Of a stretch of DNA of 64,000 nt, positions 50,550 to 58,557 are shown in pieces; position 1 is the stretch's first letter, and each line of letters starts with the position of its first letter. The translations under genes were made by a program, and so were the position numbers. The stretch spans positions 372,001 through 436,000 of the forward strand of contig DKFP01000014.1 of NCBI GenBank assembly GCA_002452405.1, read 5' to 3'. The stretch is from Deferribacteraceae bacterium UBA6793 (lineage in GTDB: Bacteria; Chrysiogenota; Deferribacteres; Deferribacterales; Geovibrionaceae). Under the pieces are notes generated by a model. It saw only the letters and a program-made list of their open reading frames with translations. It was not told the origin of the DNA and made no database searches.

Positions 50550-51500
50550 ATGGACTATCTTGTTTTTTCCGGGACGTCAAACCGTCCTCTGGCACAGGAG
50601 ATCGTTTCCAAGCTGGGAATGAGACTGGGTGATGCGGATATCCGTAAATTCAGCGATGGCGAGATATTCGTCAGAATTAACGAGAGCGTCCGCGGACGTG
50701 ACGTATTCGTTATCCAGTCCACCTGCAAACCCGCAGAGGAAAACCTTATCGAGCTTATGATAATGGTAGACGCACTGAAACGTGCATCTGCGAACAGCGT
50801 AACGGCGATTATGCCCTATTTCGGCTATGCCAGACAGGACAGAACAAGTGAACCACGCGTGCCTATCACCGCGAAACTCATTGCAAACCTGCTCACTAAA
50901 TCAGGTATCGACAGAGTAGTTACAATGAATCTCCACGCAGGACAGATTCAGGGTTTCTTCGACATTCCCGTGGATAACCTCTATTCATCTCCTGTATTTG
51001 AAAAATATTTTGTGGCAAACAATATGCTCGGTGAAGATTATATTGTGGTATCACCCGACGCAGGCGGCGTTGCGAGAGCAAGAGCGTATAGCAAGATACT
51101 CGAAACAGGACTCGCAATTGTTGACAAACGGCGCGAGAAAGCGAACGTTGCGCAGGCGATGAACGTTATCGGAGACGTTAAGGGTAAAAAAGTAATAATA
51201 GTTGACGACATGATAGATACTGCCGGCACGCTGACACAGGCTGCGCAGGCATGTATAGACCACGGCGCCAAATCGGTTATCGCCGCAGCGCCCCACGGAA
51301 TCCTTTCAGGACCCGCAATCGAGAGAATACTCAACTCGCCGCTGGAAAAAGTCCTTGTGACAGATTCCGTTCCTTTTGCAAAAGAGAAAGCTGTCAGCAA
51401 GATAGAAGTTCTTTCAATTGCCGGGCTTTTTGCGGAGGCGATAACAAGGATATGGCAGAAAGAGTCCATCAGCTCTCTTTTCGCCAAAGGTCAGGTATAA
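50550..51500 (+). CDS. prs: Ribose-phosphate pyrophosphokinase
   Basis: This 316-residue enzyme makes PRPP for nucleotides, His, Trp and NAD. FSGTSNRPLAQEI and RKFSDGEIFVRI start it. DLHAGQIQGFF-like NLHAGQIQGFFDIPVDNLY lies near 130 (divalent metal site), and VIIVDDMIDTAGTL near 216 is the PRPP loop. CAGGAG precedes ATG. Class I Prs, normal length. Unlike in many bacteria, no rplY/ctc gene separates it from pth. Confidence 0.95.
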   Translation: MDYLVFSGTSNRPLAQEIVSKLGMRLGDADIRKFSDGEIFVRINESVRGRDVFVIQSTCKPAEENLIELMIMVDALKRASANSVTAIMPYFGYARQDRTSEPRVPITAKLIANLLTKSGIDRVVTMNLHAGQIQGFFDIPVDNLYSSPVFEKYFVANNMLGEDYIVVSPDAGGVARARAYSKILETGLAIVDKRREKANVAQAMNVIGDVKGKKVIIVDDMIDTAGTLTQAAQACIDHGAKSVIAAAPHGILSGPAIERILNSPLEKVLVTDSVPFAKEKAVSKIEVLSIAGLFAEAITRIWQKESISSLFAKGQV

Positions 51501-52061
51501 GTGCTGATTGTCGGGCTGGGCAATCCGGGTGAAAAATATGACCGCACCCGCCACAACTTAGGTTTTATGGCGGCTGATGCACTTGTAAAAGAATACGGCA
51601 GCAGCTACAGAGAGGGTTTCAAAGGGCTTTATGCGGAAGTTTTCATAGACGGTGCAAAGCATTTTGTGCTTAAACCTCAGACATATATGAACCTCAGCGG
51701 TGAAAGCGTACAGCCATTCTGTGCGTTTTACAAGATACCGCTTCAGGACATAGTTGTTGTGCATGACGATCTGGATATGGAGTTCGGCAAAATCAAGATA
51801 CGCAGTGGCGGAAGCTCAGGCGGACACAACGGTATAAAATCAATCATACAGCATATCGGTTCGGAGGATTTCACCAGAGTTAAGGTGGGAATCGGAAAGG
51901 ACAGAAAGAAAGAGGTTGTGGGGCATGTTCTGGGCAGGTTTGCGCCGGACGAGGCTGAAAAACTTGACGAACTGATTAATTTCAGTGTAAAAGCTATAGT
52001 TTCCATTGTTAAAGACGGGCTTTTAAAAGCGATGAACGCTTATAATAATAGGAACATCTAA
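51501..52061 (+). CDS. pth: Peptidyl-tRNA hydrolase
   Basis: This 186-residue enzyme frees tRNA from prematurely released peptidyl-tRNA. LIVGLGNPGEKYDRTRHNLGF (with catalytic His and Asn), VLKPQTYMNLSGE (Asn) and VVHDDLDMEFG (Asp) are intact, and SGGHNGIKSI follows. Start is GTG 51501 with no gap after the prs stop. Confidence 0.95.
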   Translation: MLIVGLGNPGEKYDRTRHNLGFMAADALVKEYGSSYREGFKGLYAEVFIDGAKHFVLKPQTYMNLSGESVQPFCAFYKIPLQDIVVVHDDLDMEFGKIKIRSGGSSGGHNGIKSIIQHIGSEDFTRVKVGIGKDRKKEVVGHVLGRFAPDEAEKLDELINFSVKAIVSIVKDGLLKAMNAYNNRNI

Positions 52062-52073
52062 AGGAGTGACAAG

Positions 52074-54110
52074 ATGACTGACATGTCTTACCTCGCGCCT
52101 ATACTGGGCGTCCTCGGTCTGATAGTCGCTTTCGTGATTTACGGCACGATTGCGAAACAGTCCGCGGGCAGCGAGAAAATGAAAGAGATAGGCGATGCCA
52201 TCCACGATGGCGCCATGGCGTTTCTTCGTCGTGAGTACAAGGTTCTTGCTATCTTCATAGCTATCGTTTTTGTCCTTATGGTTTTTGCAAAAGACCTCGG
52301 AATCAACACTGCGCTCTCCTTCCTCGGCGGTGCATTGTGTTCAATACTTGCCGGTTTCTTCGGTATGACCGCAGCCACAAAAGCTAACGTCAGAACTTCT
52401 GAGGCTGCAAGAGCAAAAGGCATGGCTGCAGCTCTTTCCGTTGCATACAACGGTGGCGCGGTTATGGGTCTTGCCGTTGCGTCTCTGGGTCTCATAGGCG
52501 TAGGCGTGCTTTTCATGATATTCGGCAATCCTGAAACAGCAAAATATATTAACGGCTTTGCAATGGGCGCATCTTCAATCGCTCTTTTTGCACGTGTTGG
52601 CGGCGGTATTTACACCAAAGCGGCTGACGTTGGCGCTGACCTTGTGGGTAAGGTTGAAGCGGGTATCCCCGAAGACGACCCCAGAAACCCCGGTGTTATC
52701 GCTGACAACGTTGGCGACAACGTGGGCGACATCGCAGGTATGGGTGCGGATATTTTCGAATCCTATGTCGGTTCAATCGTTGCGACCCTTATCATCGGTG
52801 CTACAGCTTCCCCTGAGCTTCTTGCTATTGTAACGCCCTCTATCCAGTTTGACGTTACAAACGCTAAGATGCATCTTATGGCTGCACCTCTGATGCTTGC
52901 AGTTCTCGGTCTGATAGCTTCTCTCGCAGGTGTTTTCTCAATGAAACTGCTGAAAAGCATCGAACCCGCTGCGGCACTTCGTTACTCAACATTTATAGGT
53001 GCGGGACTTTTCCTTGTCTTCGCATACTTCTACATAACATCAATGGCTATAGCAAACGGTGTGTACTTCGCCCTTCTTGCCGGTACTCTTATCGGTATCA
53101 TGATCGGTCTGGTAACAGAGTATTACACTGCTGCCGGTCCTGTTAAGAGAATCGTTGACGCTTCCAAAACAGGTCCCGCCACAAACATCATCACAGGTCT
53201 TGCTGTAGGTCTTGAATCTGTTGTTGTTCCCGTAATGCTCATCTGCGTCGGTATTTATGTTGCAAATGCAGTTGCAGGTCTTTACGGTATCGGTATCGCT
53301 GCTGTCGGTATGCTTGCTACAGTGGGCGTTACAATGACAGTTGACGCATACGGACCTATCGCAGACAACGCCGGCGGTATCTCTGAGATGGCTGGTCTTG
53401 GTAAAGACGTGCGCAGCATCACAGACAGCCTTGACGCAATCGGCAACACAACTGCTGCTGTTGGTAAAGGTTTCGCCATCGGTTCTGCCGCTCTTACTGC
53501 TCTTGCACTCTTTGCGGCATACTCAAGCTCGGCTCAGGTCGGCGTTATCAACATCACCGAGCCTAAAGTTGTTATCGGTCTTTTCATCGGCGGTTTCCTG
53601 CCCTTCCTCATCGGCGCACTTACAATGACATCAGTCGGTAAGGCTGCCGAGCAGATGGTTGAGGAGATTCGTCGTCAGTTCCGTGAGATACCCGGTCTTC
53701 TCGAAGGCAGAGAGGGTGTAAAACCCGACTCAAAAACTTGCGTGGATATCTCCACTCGGGCTGCTCTTAAAGAGATGATCCTTCCCGGTGTTCTCGCAGT
53801 TGTCTGCCCTGTTCTTGTCGGCTTTATCCTCGGAAAAGAGGCTCTCGGCGGAACACTTGCAGGTGCAACAGTTTCAGGCGTTCTTCTCGCTCTGCTTATG
53901 GCAAATGCCGGCGGCGCATGGGACAACGCTAAAAAAGCAATCGAAAAAGGCGCATACGGCTCCGCCGGCAAAGGTTCCGACCAGCACAAAGCGGCAGTTG
54001 TGGGCGATACAGTGGGCGACCCCTTTAAAGATACGAGCGGTCCCGCGATGAACATCCTCATCAAACTGATGTCCATCGTTTCACTTATCATCGCACCGCT
54101 TATTGCGTAA
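52074..54110 (+). CDS. hppA: Membrane-bound pyrophosphatase, K+-dependent type
   Basis: This 678-residue ion pump with about 16 spans is driven by pyrophosphate hydrolysis. DVGADLVGKVEAGIPEDDPRNPG and IADNVGDNVGD (about 180-215) are the PPi/Mg site. DAYGPIADNAGGISEM and the K+-dependence motif GNTTAA (about 465) follow; an Ala in this place marks the K+-dependent group, which includes both Na+ and H+ pumps. Na+ or H+ cannot be assigned by eye. AAGGAG precedes the ATG, and a strong terminator follows. Confidence 0.94.
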   Translation: MTDMSYLAPILGVLGLIVAFVIYGTIAKQSAGSEKMKEIGDAIHDGAMAFLRREYKVLAIFIAIVFVLMVFAKDLGINTALSFLGGALCSILAGFFGMTAATKANVRTSEAARAKGMAAALSVAYNGGAVMGLAVASLGLIGVGVLFMIFGNPETAKYINGFAMGASSIALFARVGGGIYTKAADVGADLVGKVEAGIPEDDPRNPGVIADNVGDNVGDIAGMGADIFESYVGSIVATLIIGATASPELLAIVTPSIQFDVTNAKMHLMAAPLMLAVLGLIASLAGVFSMKLLKSIEPAAALRYSTFIGAGLFLVFAYFYITSMAIANGVYFALLAGTLIGIMIGLVTEYYTAAGPVKRIVDASKTGPATNIITGLAVGLESVVVPVMLICVGIYVANAVAGLYGIGIAAVGMLATVGVTMTVDAYGPIADNAGGISEMAGLGKDVRSITDSLDAIGNTTAAVGKGFAIGSAALTALALFAAYSSSAQVGVINITEPKVVIGLFIGGFLPFLIGALTMTSVGKAAEQMVEEIRRQFREIPGLLEGREGVKPDSKTCVDISTRAALKEMILPGVLAVVCPVLVGFILGKEALGGTLAGATVSGVLLALLMANAGGAWDNAKKAIEKGAYGSAGKGSDQHKAAVVGDTVGDPFKDTSGPAMNILIKLMSIVSLIIAPLIA

Positions 54111-54122
54111 GATGAAAAAAAT

Positions 54123-54154
54123 AAAGGCAGATACTTGCGTGTCTGCCTTTTTTG
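54123..54154 (+). terminator. Terminator after hppA
   Basis: A nine-pair stem AAAGGCAGA (54123-54131) and TCTGCCTTT (54142-54150) with a ten-base loop, then TTTTG. It stands 12 bases after the hppA stop. Confidence 0.88.
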
Positions 54155-54169
54155 TTTTACAGTGAATCC

Positions 54170-54197
54170 AAGGTCTCCTATATTTAAGGGAGACCTT
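54170..54197 (+). terminator. Second hairpin between hppA and ychF
   Basis: A nine-pair perfect stem AAGGTCTCC (54170-54178) with GGAGACCTT (54189-54197) and a loop of ten bases is followed by TATTTTAT. It lies 22 bases before the ychF start. It may be a backup terminator for hppA or a leader structure on ychF mRNA. Confidence 0.55.
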
Positions 54198-54219
54198 TAT
54201 TTTATAATCGGAGTTTTAA

Positions 54220-55314
54220 ATGGGATTCAACTGCGGAATAGTGGGGCTGCCCAATGTCGGCAAATCCACCATCTTTAACGCACTTACAAAAGCGGGAGCG
54301 GAAAGCGCGAACTACCCCTTCTGCACCATCGACCCAAACAAGGGCATCGTGCCTGTCATGGACGAAAGACAAGACTACATCATACAGTTCATCAAACCTA
54401 AATCTATAGTCCGAACCACAGTTGAGTTCGTGGATATCGCCGGACTTGTGAAAGGTGCAAGCAAAGGCGAGGGACTGGGAAACCAGTTTCTGACAAACAT
54501 CCGTCAGGTGGATGCCGTTGCTCATGTCGTCCGCTGTTTCGACAACACGGACATAACCCACGTTGAGGGTGATGTTGACCCTGAGCGCGACATCGATATC
54601 ATCAACACAGAGCTTCTTTTAAGCGACATGGAGATAATCGACCGTGCCGTTGAGAGAACCCAGAAAGCAAGTAAGGGCGGTGACAAAGACCTCCTTAAAA
54701 AACTGGAAGCGCTGAAAGTGCTTCAGGCGGAAGTTGCCAGAGGCACACTCATCCGCAATATTGAAGGCTATAAAGAACACGTTGCGGAACTGAGCGAATA
54801 TTCGTTCATTACGGCGAAACCCGTTATGTACGTTATGAACGTTGACGAGGATAACATCCTTGAAGATAACGAATATGCGACAAGAGTACGCAAAATAGCT
54901 GAAAAAGAGAACGCAGTATGCGTGCGTATCTGCGGAAAGATAGAACAGGAAATTTCCGAACTGGATGAGGAAGAGGCAAAAGAATTTCTGGACAGCCTCG
55001 GACTTACCCGTTCCGGACTTTCCGAAATGACCGAACAGGGATATAAACTGCTCGACCTCATCACTTTTTTTACAGCGGGAGAGAAAGAGGTCCGGGCATG
55101 GACGATAACACGCGGAACCACAGCGCAGAAAGCAGCCGGAAAAATCCATACGGATATTGAAAGAGGCTTTATTCGCGCCGAGGTTACGGGGTATAATGAC
55201 TTCAAGGAGTTCAACTCGCTTGCAAAGGCGAAAGAGATGGGCAAAATGCGTCTTGAAGGTAAGGAATACATCGTTCAGGACGGGGACATAATCTATTTCA
55301 GGTTTAATGTATAA
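54220..55314 (+). CDS. ychF: Ribosome-binding ATPase YchF (Obg family)
   Basis: This 364-residue conserved P-loop protein has G1 GLPNVGKSTIFNALT and DIAGLVKGASKGEGLGN as G3. VMYVMNVDED replaces the usual NKxD, which explains the ATP preference of this family. It ends in a TGS domain (about 280-360). Length is exactly normal. The stop overlaps the SH3 gene by 8 bases. Confidence 0.95.
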   Translation: MGFNCGIVGLPNVGKSTIFNALTKAGAESANYPFCTIDPNKGIVPVMDERQDYIIQFIKPKSIVRTTVEFVDIAGLVKGASKGEGLGNQFLTNIRQVDAVAHVVRCFDNTDITHVEGDVDPERDIDIINTELLLSDMEIIDRAVERTQKASKGGDKDLLKKLEALKVLQAEVARGTLIRNIEGYKEHVAELSEYSFITAKPVMYVMNVDEDNILEDNEYATRVRKIAEKENAVCVRICGKIEQEISELDEEEAKEFLDSLGLTRSGLSEMTEQGYKLLDLITFFTAGEKEVRAWTITRGTTAQKAAGKIHTDIERGFIRAEVTGYNDFKEFNSLAKAKEMGKMRLEGKEYIVQDGDIIYFRFNV

Positions 55315-56047
55315 AAAAACACTGATTCTGACCCTGCTTTTTGTGTTTTTCTGCGGGTGGGCTGATGCAAAAGTCACCTATGGCAGTGTTACGGCGTCCA
55401 GAGCCAATATATATGCGAAACCGTCTTCAAAGGCTGAGGTTGTCGGGCTTCTGGGGCGCGATTCATCCGTTGAGGTTCTGTCTTCCAAAAGCGGCTGGCT
55501 GAAAATTAAGCTGCTGGACGGTGGGACGGGATATGTCAAGGCATCCGGAGTGAGTACGTCAAAAGAAAAACCAAAGGAACCGGAAAAGAAAGACAAAACG
55601 GGCGATGATATCGACCGTGTGCTTGATAAATTCAATTCAACAGTAAAAAAATCGGACTTTGCGGAGAAAGAGAAGGTCTTTCCCGAACTGAAGCTGGTCG
55701 TATTCAAAAAAACCACAGAGGCGGTTTTGAGATATTCCGGCATAGACGAAGAGGGCAGAGAGATACCTTCGCTGAAAAAAAACCCGCTGGCAAAGAACAT
55801 GCGGGAGCTTCTCAGTCTGCTTTTCCGCAAAATGCTGGTGCATGAGGCGGCTGAATATAAGCTGACAATCATGGTGCCTTCATTCGGCATGGGAGGCAAA
55901 GTCGCAGGTGAGGCGGTATATGCCGATCTTGTTATGCGACCCACAGCGCAGGAGCTTGCGGAGATTAAAGAGGGAAAAATTTCACTCTGGACAGTTGTTC
56001 GCTCCACAAAAAAACTTGCGGACGTTTTTGCCGAATATCCGAGATAA
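55307..56047 (+). CDS. Exported bacterial SH3-domain protein
   Basis: This 246-residue protein has a signal peptide (MYKKTLILTLLFVFFCGWADA) and one SH3b domain at about 25-80: SVTASRANIYAKPSS, DSSVEVLSSKSGWLKIKLLDGGTGYVKA. A Lys-rich linker and a C-terminal domain of unknown type (about 115-245) follow, including MREL.SLLFRKMLVHEAAEY. SH3b domains often bind cell-wall peptides. No enzyme motif seen. It lies between ychF and moaC with no evident link to either. Confidence 0.78.
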   Translation: MYKKTLILTLLFVFFCGWADAKVTYGSVTASRANIYAKPSSKAEVVGLLGRDSSVEVLSSKSGWLKIKLLDGGTGYVKASGVSTSKEKPKEPEKKDKTGDDIDRVLDKFNSTVKKSDFAEKEKVFPELKLVVFKKTTEAVLRYSGIDEEGREIPSLKKNPLAKNMRELLSLLFRKMLVHEAAEYKLTIMVPSFGMGGKVAGEAVYADLVMRPTAQELAEIKEGKISLWTVVRSTKKLADVFAEYPR

Positions 56048-56062
56048 TTGTAGGGGGGAAAG

Positions 56063-56542
56063 ATGGAACTGACTCACTTTGACGAAGAGGGCAGAAGCCG
56101 GATGGTGGACGTCACCGACAAGGGTGAAACCGTTCGGGAGGCTATCGCCGCAGGATACATAAAGATGAAACCCGAAACCATGGATATGCTTATCAAAGGC
56201 GAAATGGCGAAGGGAAGGAACGTTTTTGAAGTCGCCCGCGTTGCGGCTGTGATGGGTGTTAAACGCACGTCTGATCTTATACCTATGTGTCATCCGCTGT
56301 TTATCACTAAGGTGGATGTGTATTTCGAACCCGACATGGAGAAATCGCTTGTGGACATACGTGTTGTGGTCAAAATGGCGGGCAAGACCGGTGTGGAGAT
56401 GGAGGCGCTCACAGGCGTTTCCGTAGCCGCACTCACTATTTATGATATGTGCAAAGCAGTAGACAAGGATATGCTCATAGGCGGGATAAGAGTGATGAAA
56501 AAAACTGGCGGCAAAAGCGGAACTTACATCAGGGAAGAATAG
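56063..56542 (+). CDS. moaC: Cyclic pyranopterin monophosphate synthase
   Basis: This 159-residue enzyme completes step one of molybdenum cofactor synthesis with MoaA. MVDVTDKGETVREAIA, KGRNVFEVARVA-like region, IPMCHPLFITKVDV (catalytic His) and VEMEALTGVSVAALTIYDMCKAVDK, all in order; KKTGGKSGTY near the end includes the catalytic Lys. Other moa genes are absent here. The last 35 bp of the gene are repeated at 56697-56731, where they run into GAAGGCTAG. The ancestral protein probably ended one residue later (Gly) before an insertion created the present stop. Confidence 0.95.
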   Translation: MELTHFDEEGRSRMVDVTDKGETVREAIAAGYIKMKPETMDMLIKGEMAKGRNVFEVARVAAVMGVKRTSDLIPMCHPLFITKVDVYFEPDMEKSLVDIRVVVKMAGKTGVEMEALTGVSVAALTIYDMCKAVDKDMLIGGIRVMKKTGGKSGTYIREE

Positions 56543-56731
56543 ACTGCATTACTGCGTTCGCAGAGACGGAAGAGACAGACGCCTGTTTTTTTCGTCTGCA
56601 TGGATGCAGACCGCGCAGCGTGAGCGGAATGAGGCTTAGCCGATTGGAGCGTTGGCGAAAAAATCCTATGATTGGATTTTTTCGTTGTTAAATTGTCTGG
56701 CGGCAAAAGCGGAACTTACATCAGGGAAGAA
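56505..56731. repeat. Insertion bounded by a perfect 35 bp direct repeat at the end of moaC
   Basis: Bases 56505-56539 and 56697-56731 are identical (35 bp, from CTGGCGGCAAAAG to AGGGAAGAA). The 157 bp between them hold a degenerate copy of the palindrome family (from AGACTGCATTACTGCG, 56541 on, with CGCAGAGACGGAAGAGACAGACG). They also hold the hairpin GTCTGC..GCAGAC (56594-56611) and a perfect 11-pair hairpin CGAAAAAATCC/GGATTTTTTCG (56656-56684). This is a duplication made on insertion, or by template slippage. No gene is present. Confidence 0.88.
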
Positions 56732-56743
56732 GGCTAGGAATAT

Positions 56744-56820
56744 AAATCCCTCCAAACCTCCCTTTGCTAAAGGGAGGCTTTTTTCTCCCTCCTTTGACAA
56801 AGGAGGGTCGGGGTGGATTT
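56744..56820. repeat. Double-hairpin element with terminal AAATCC/GGATTT
   Basis: A second kind of palindromic element. Terminal inverted bases AAATCC (56744-56749) and GGATTT (56815-56820) enclose two perfect hairpins, CCTCCCTTT-GCT-AAAGGGAGG (56757-56777) followed by CTTTTTTC, and CCCTCCTTT-GAC-AAAGGAGGG (56787-56807). The first is a good terminator for moaC. The whole looks like a MITE-type or REP-like unit unrelated to the other family. Confidence 0.7.
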
Positions 56821-56836
56821 TCTTATAGAGGAATAT

Positions 56837-57673
56837 ATGAAAGTACATCTGGCGCAGATGAAACCTATACTGGGCAATCTGGAAAAGAATGCCGGGAAGC
56901 ATTTCGAAATAATAGAGCAGGCTGTGGAAGAGGGCTGCGACCTTGTGGTCTTTCCTGAACTCTCACTCACAGGCTACTATCTGCTTGACCTCGTATACGA
57001 CGTTGCTATGGACGAGACACACCCCGTCTATCAGCGTTTTCTGGAATATTCAAATGAAATCGCAATAGTCTTTGGTTTCGTTTACGAGTCAAGAGAAAAA
57101 CTGTTTTACAACGCGGCTTCGTTTGTCCACAGAGGCAAAACCGTGCATTTGCACAAAAAAGTTTATCTGCCGGACTACACCCTTTTTGAAGAGGGCAGAT
57201 ACTTTGCCGCCGGAAACAGTATAGAGGCGTTCGATACCGAGTTCGGCAAATGCGGCATACTTGTCTGTGAAGACGTTTTCCATTTAAGCTCGCTGTATAT
57301 CCTTTCCCAGTCCGGCGTGCAGAATATAATCATTCCTTCAAACAGCCCCGCAAGAGGTAATCTTGAGCAGGGGCACGATGCTTCAAACACATGGCAGACA
57401 TCCAACAGATACATTGCGGGCGTGCTCACGGTAAATCTGGTATTTGTGAACCGCGTTGGTGTTGAGGACGGGGTATCCTTCTGGGGTGGCTCGGAGGCAT
57501 ACGACGCGAAAGGCAGAAGACTTGCCGCGGCGGACATGTTCAGAGAGGAAGGAGTCACTGTCGAGGTTGATCATGACAGCGTGCGCAGAGCACGAATAGA
57601 AACGCCCTTCCTGCGCGATGAAAAGAGCTTTATTGTAAGGAACTTTCTGAATGAGGAGGGATGCGGAAAATGA
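56837..57673 (+). CDS. Nitrilase-superfamily amidase, probable glutaminase partner of NadE
   Basis: This 278-residue carbon-nitrogen hydrolase carries the Glu-Lys-Cys triad in VVFPELSLTGY (Glu near 41), KKVYLPDYTLFEEGRYF (Lys near 108) and GILVCEDVFH (Cys near 145). The set LPDYTLFEE..RYF is typical of the glutaminase domain of glutamine-dependent NAD synthetase. Here that domain is a separate gene, and nadE follows with an ATGA overlap. The two products probably form one enzyme in which this subunit supplies ammonia. Start at ATG 56837, five bases after AGAGG; a longer frame from 56813 runs into the repeat and is not used. Confidence 0.85.
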   Translation: MKVHLAQMKPILGNLEKNAGKHFEIIEQAVEEGCDLVVFPELSLTGYYLLDLVYDVAMDETHPVYQRFLEYSNEIAIVFGFVYESREKLFYNAASFVHRGKTVHLHKKVYLPDYTLFEEGRYFAAGNSIEAFDTEFGKCGILVCEDVFHLSSLYILSQSGVQNIIIPSNSPARGNLEQGHDASNTWQTSNRYIAGVLTVNLVFVNRVGVEDGVSFWGGSEAYDAKGRRLAAADMFREEGVTVEVDHDSVRRARIETPFLRDEKSFIVRNFLNEEGCGK

Positions 57674-58482
57674 AGCTGAACCTTGACCTCACCGTTGATA
57701 TTCTTGCAAATTTTATAAAGGACGAAACTGAAAAAATAGGTCTTAAAAATGTCGTACTCGGACTTTCCGGCGGAATAGATTCAGCTCTCAGCGCGGCGCT
57801 CGCGGCAAAAGCGCTTGGCGGAAACAGAGTGTATGCATATTGTATGCCTTATAAACTCAGCAGTGACGAGAGTCTTAAAGACGCTATGAAAGTTGCGGAG
57901 ACCTTCCGGCTGAATTTCGATGTGATAGAGATAACCCCGATGGTGGATCCGTATTTCGACATGATACCGGATATAGACAAACTCCGCATGGGCAACGTAA
58001 TGGCGCGTCAGAGGATGATATGCCTTTTCGATATGTCGGCAAAAGTTGCCGGGCTGGTGCTTGGCACCAGCAACAAAACGGAGCTTCTGTTGGGTTACGG
58101 CACATGGTACGGCGACCTTGCAAGTGCTCTTAACCCCATCGGCGACCTTTACAAAACGCAGGTGTGGGAGCTTTCGGAATATCTGGGCATCCCGCAGTCG
58201 GTTGTGGACAAAGCGCCTACGGCTGACCTATGGGTGGGACAGACCGACGAGCAGGAGCTTGGCTTCACATACAGACAGGCGGACGATCTGCTTTATGCCA
58301 TGGTGGACGAGCGCAGACGCATACCGGAGCTTATTGAGATGGGTTTCGAAGAAGAACTCGTTAAAAAGGTTGCGGAGAAGGTGCGCAGAAACCAGTTTAA
58401 GAGGAATATGACGGTCATTGCAAAGGTTAGCCAGCGTACGATAGGGCGTGACTTCCGCTATTGCAGGGACTGGGGCTACTGA
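57670..58482 (+). CDS. nadE: NAD synthetase (ammonia-using subunit)
   Basis: This 270-residue adenine-nucleotide alpha hydrolase amidates deamido-NAD to NAD. The PP-loop LGLSGGIDSALSAALA (about 33-48) binds ATP. GTSNKTELLLGYGTWYGD (about 139-156), KTQVWELSEYLGIP and PTADLWVGQTDEQELG are family marks. I prefer ATG 57670 (ATGA overlap); an ATG at 57661 sits too close to its GGAGG. Works with the amidase encoded just upstream. Confidence 0.93.
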   Translation: MKLNLDLTVDILANFIKDETEKIGLKNVVLGLSGGIDSALSAALAAKALGGNRVYAYCMPYKLSSDESLKDAMKVAETFRLNFDVIEITPMVDPYFDMIPDIDKLRMGNVMARQRMICLFDMSAKVAGLVLGTSNKTELLLGYGTWYGDLASALNPIGDLYKTQVWELSEYLGIPQSVVDKAPTADLWVGQTDEQELGFTYRQADDLLYAMVDERRRIPELIEMGFEEELVKKVAEKVRRNQFKRNMTVIAKVSQRTIGRDFRYCRDWGY

Positions 58483-58494
58483 TAGGCAACCGCG

Positions 58495-58515
58495 AGGCTC
58501 ATCCGTGAGCCTTTA
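58495..58515 (+). terminator. Hairpin after nadE
   Basis: Seven-pair stem AGGCTCA/TGAGCCT with a TCCG tetraloop, followed by only three T's. Weak terminator between nadE and guaB, 13 bases after the nadE stop. Confidence 0.55.
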
Positions 58516-58557
58516 GCATATGCTGGACGATAATCGTAATTACATAGAGGTGATTGG

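Noticed and set aside
56505..56731. The moaC 35 bp repeats as a phage attachment site
   Set aside because: Only 157 bp lie between the copies and there is no integrase or tRNA target, so excision-integration is unlikely.
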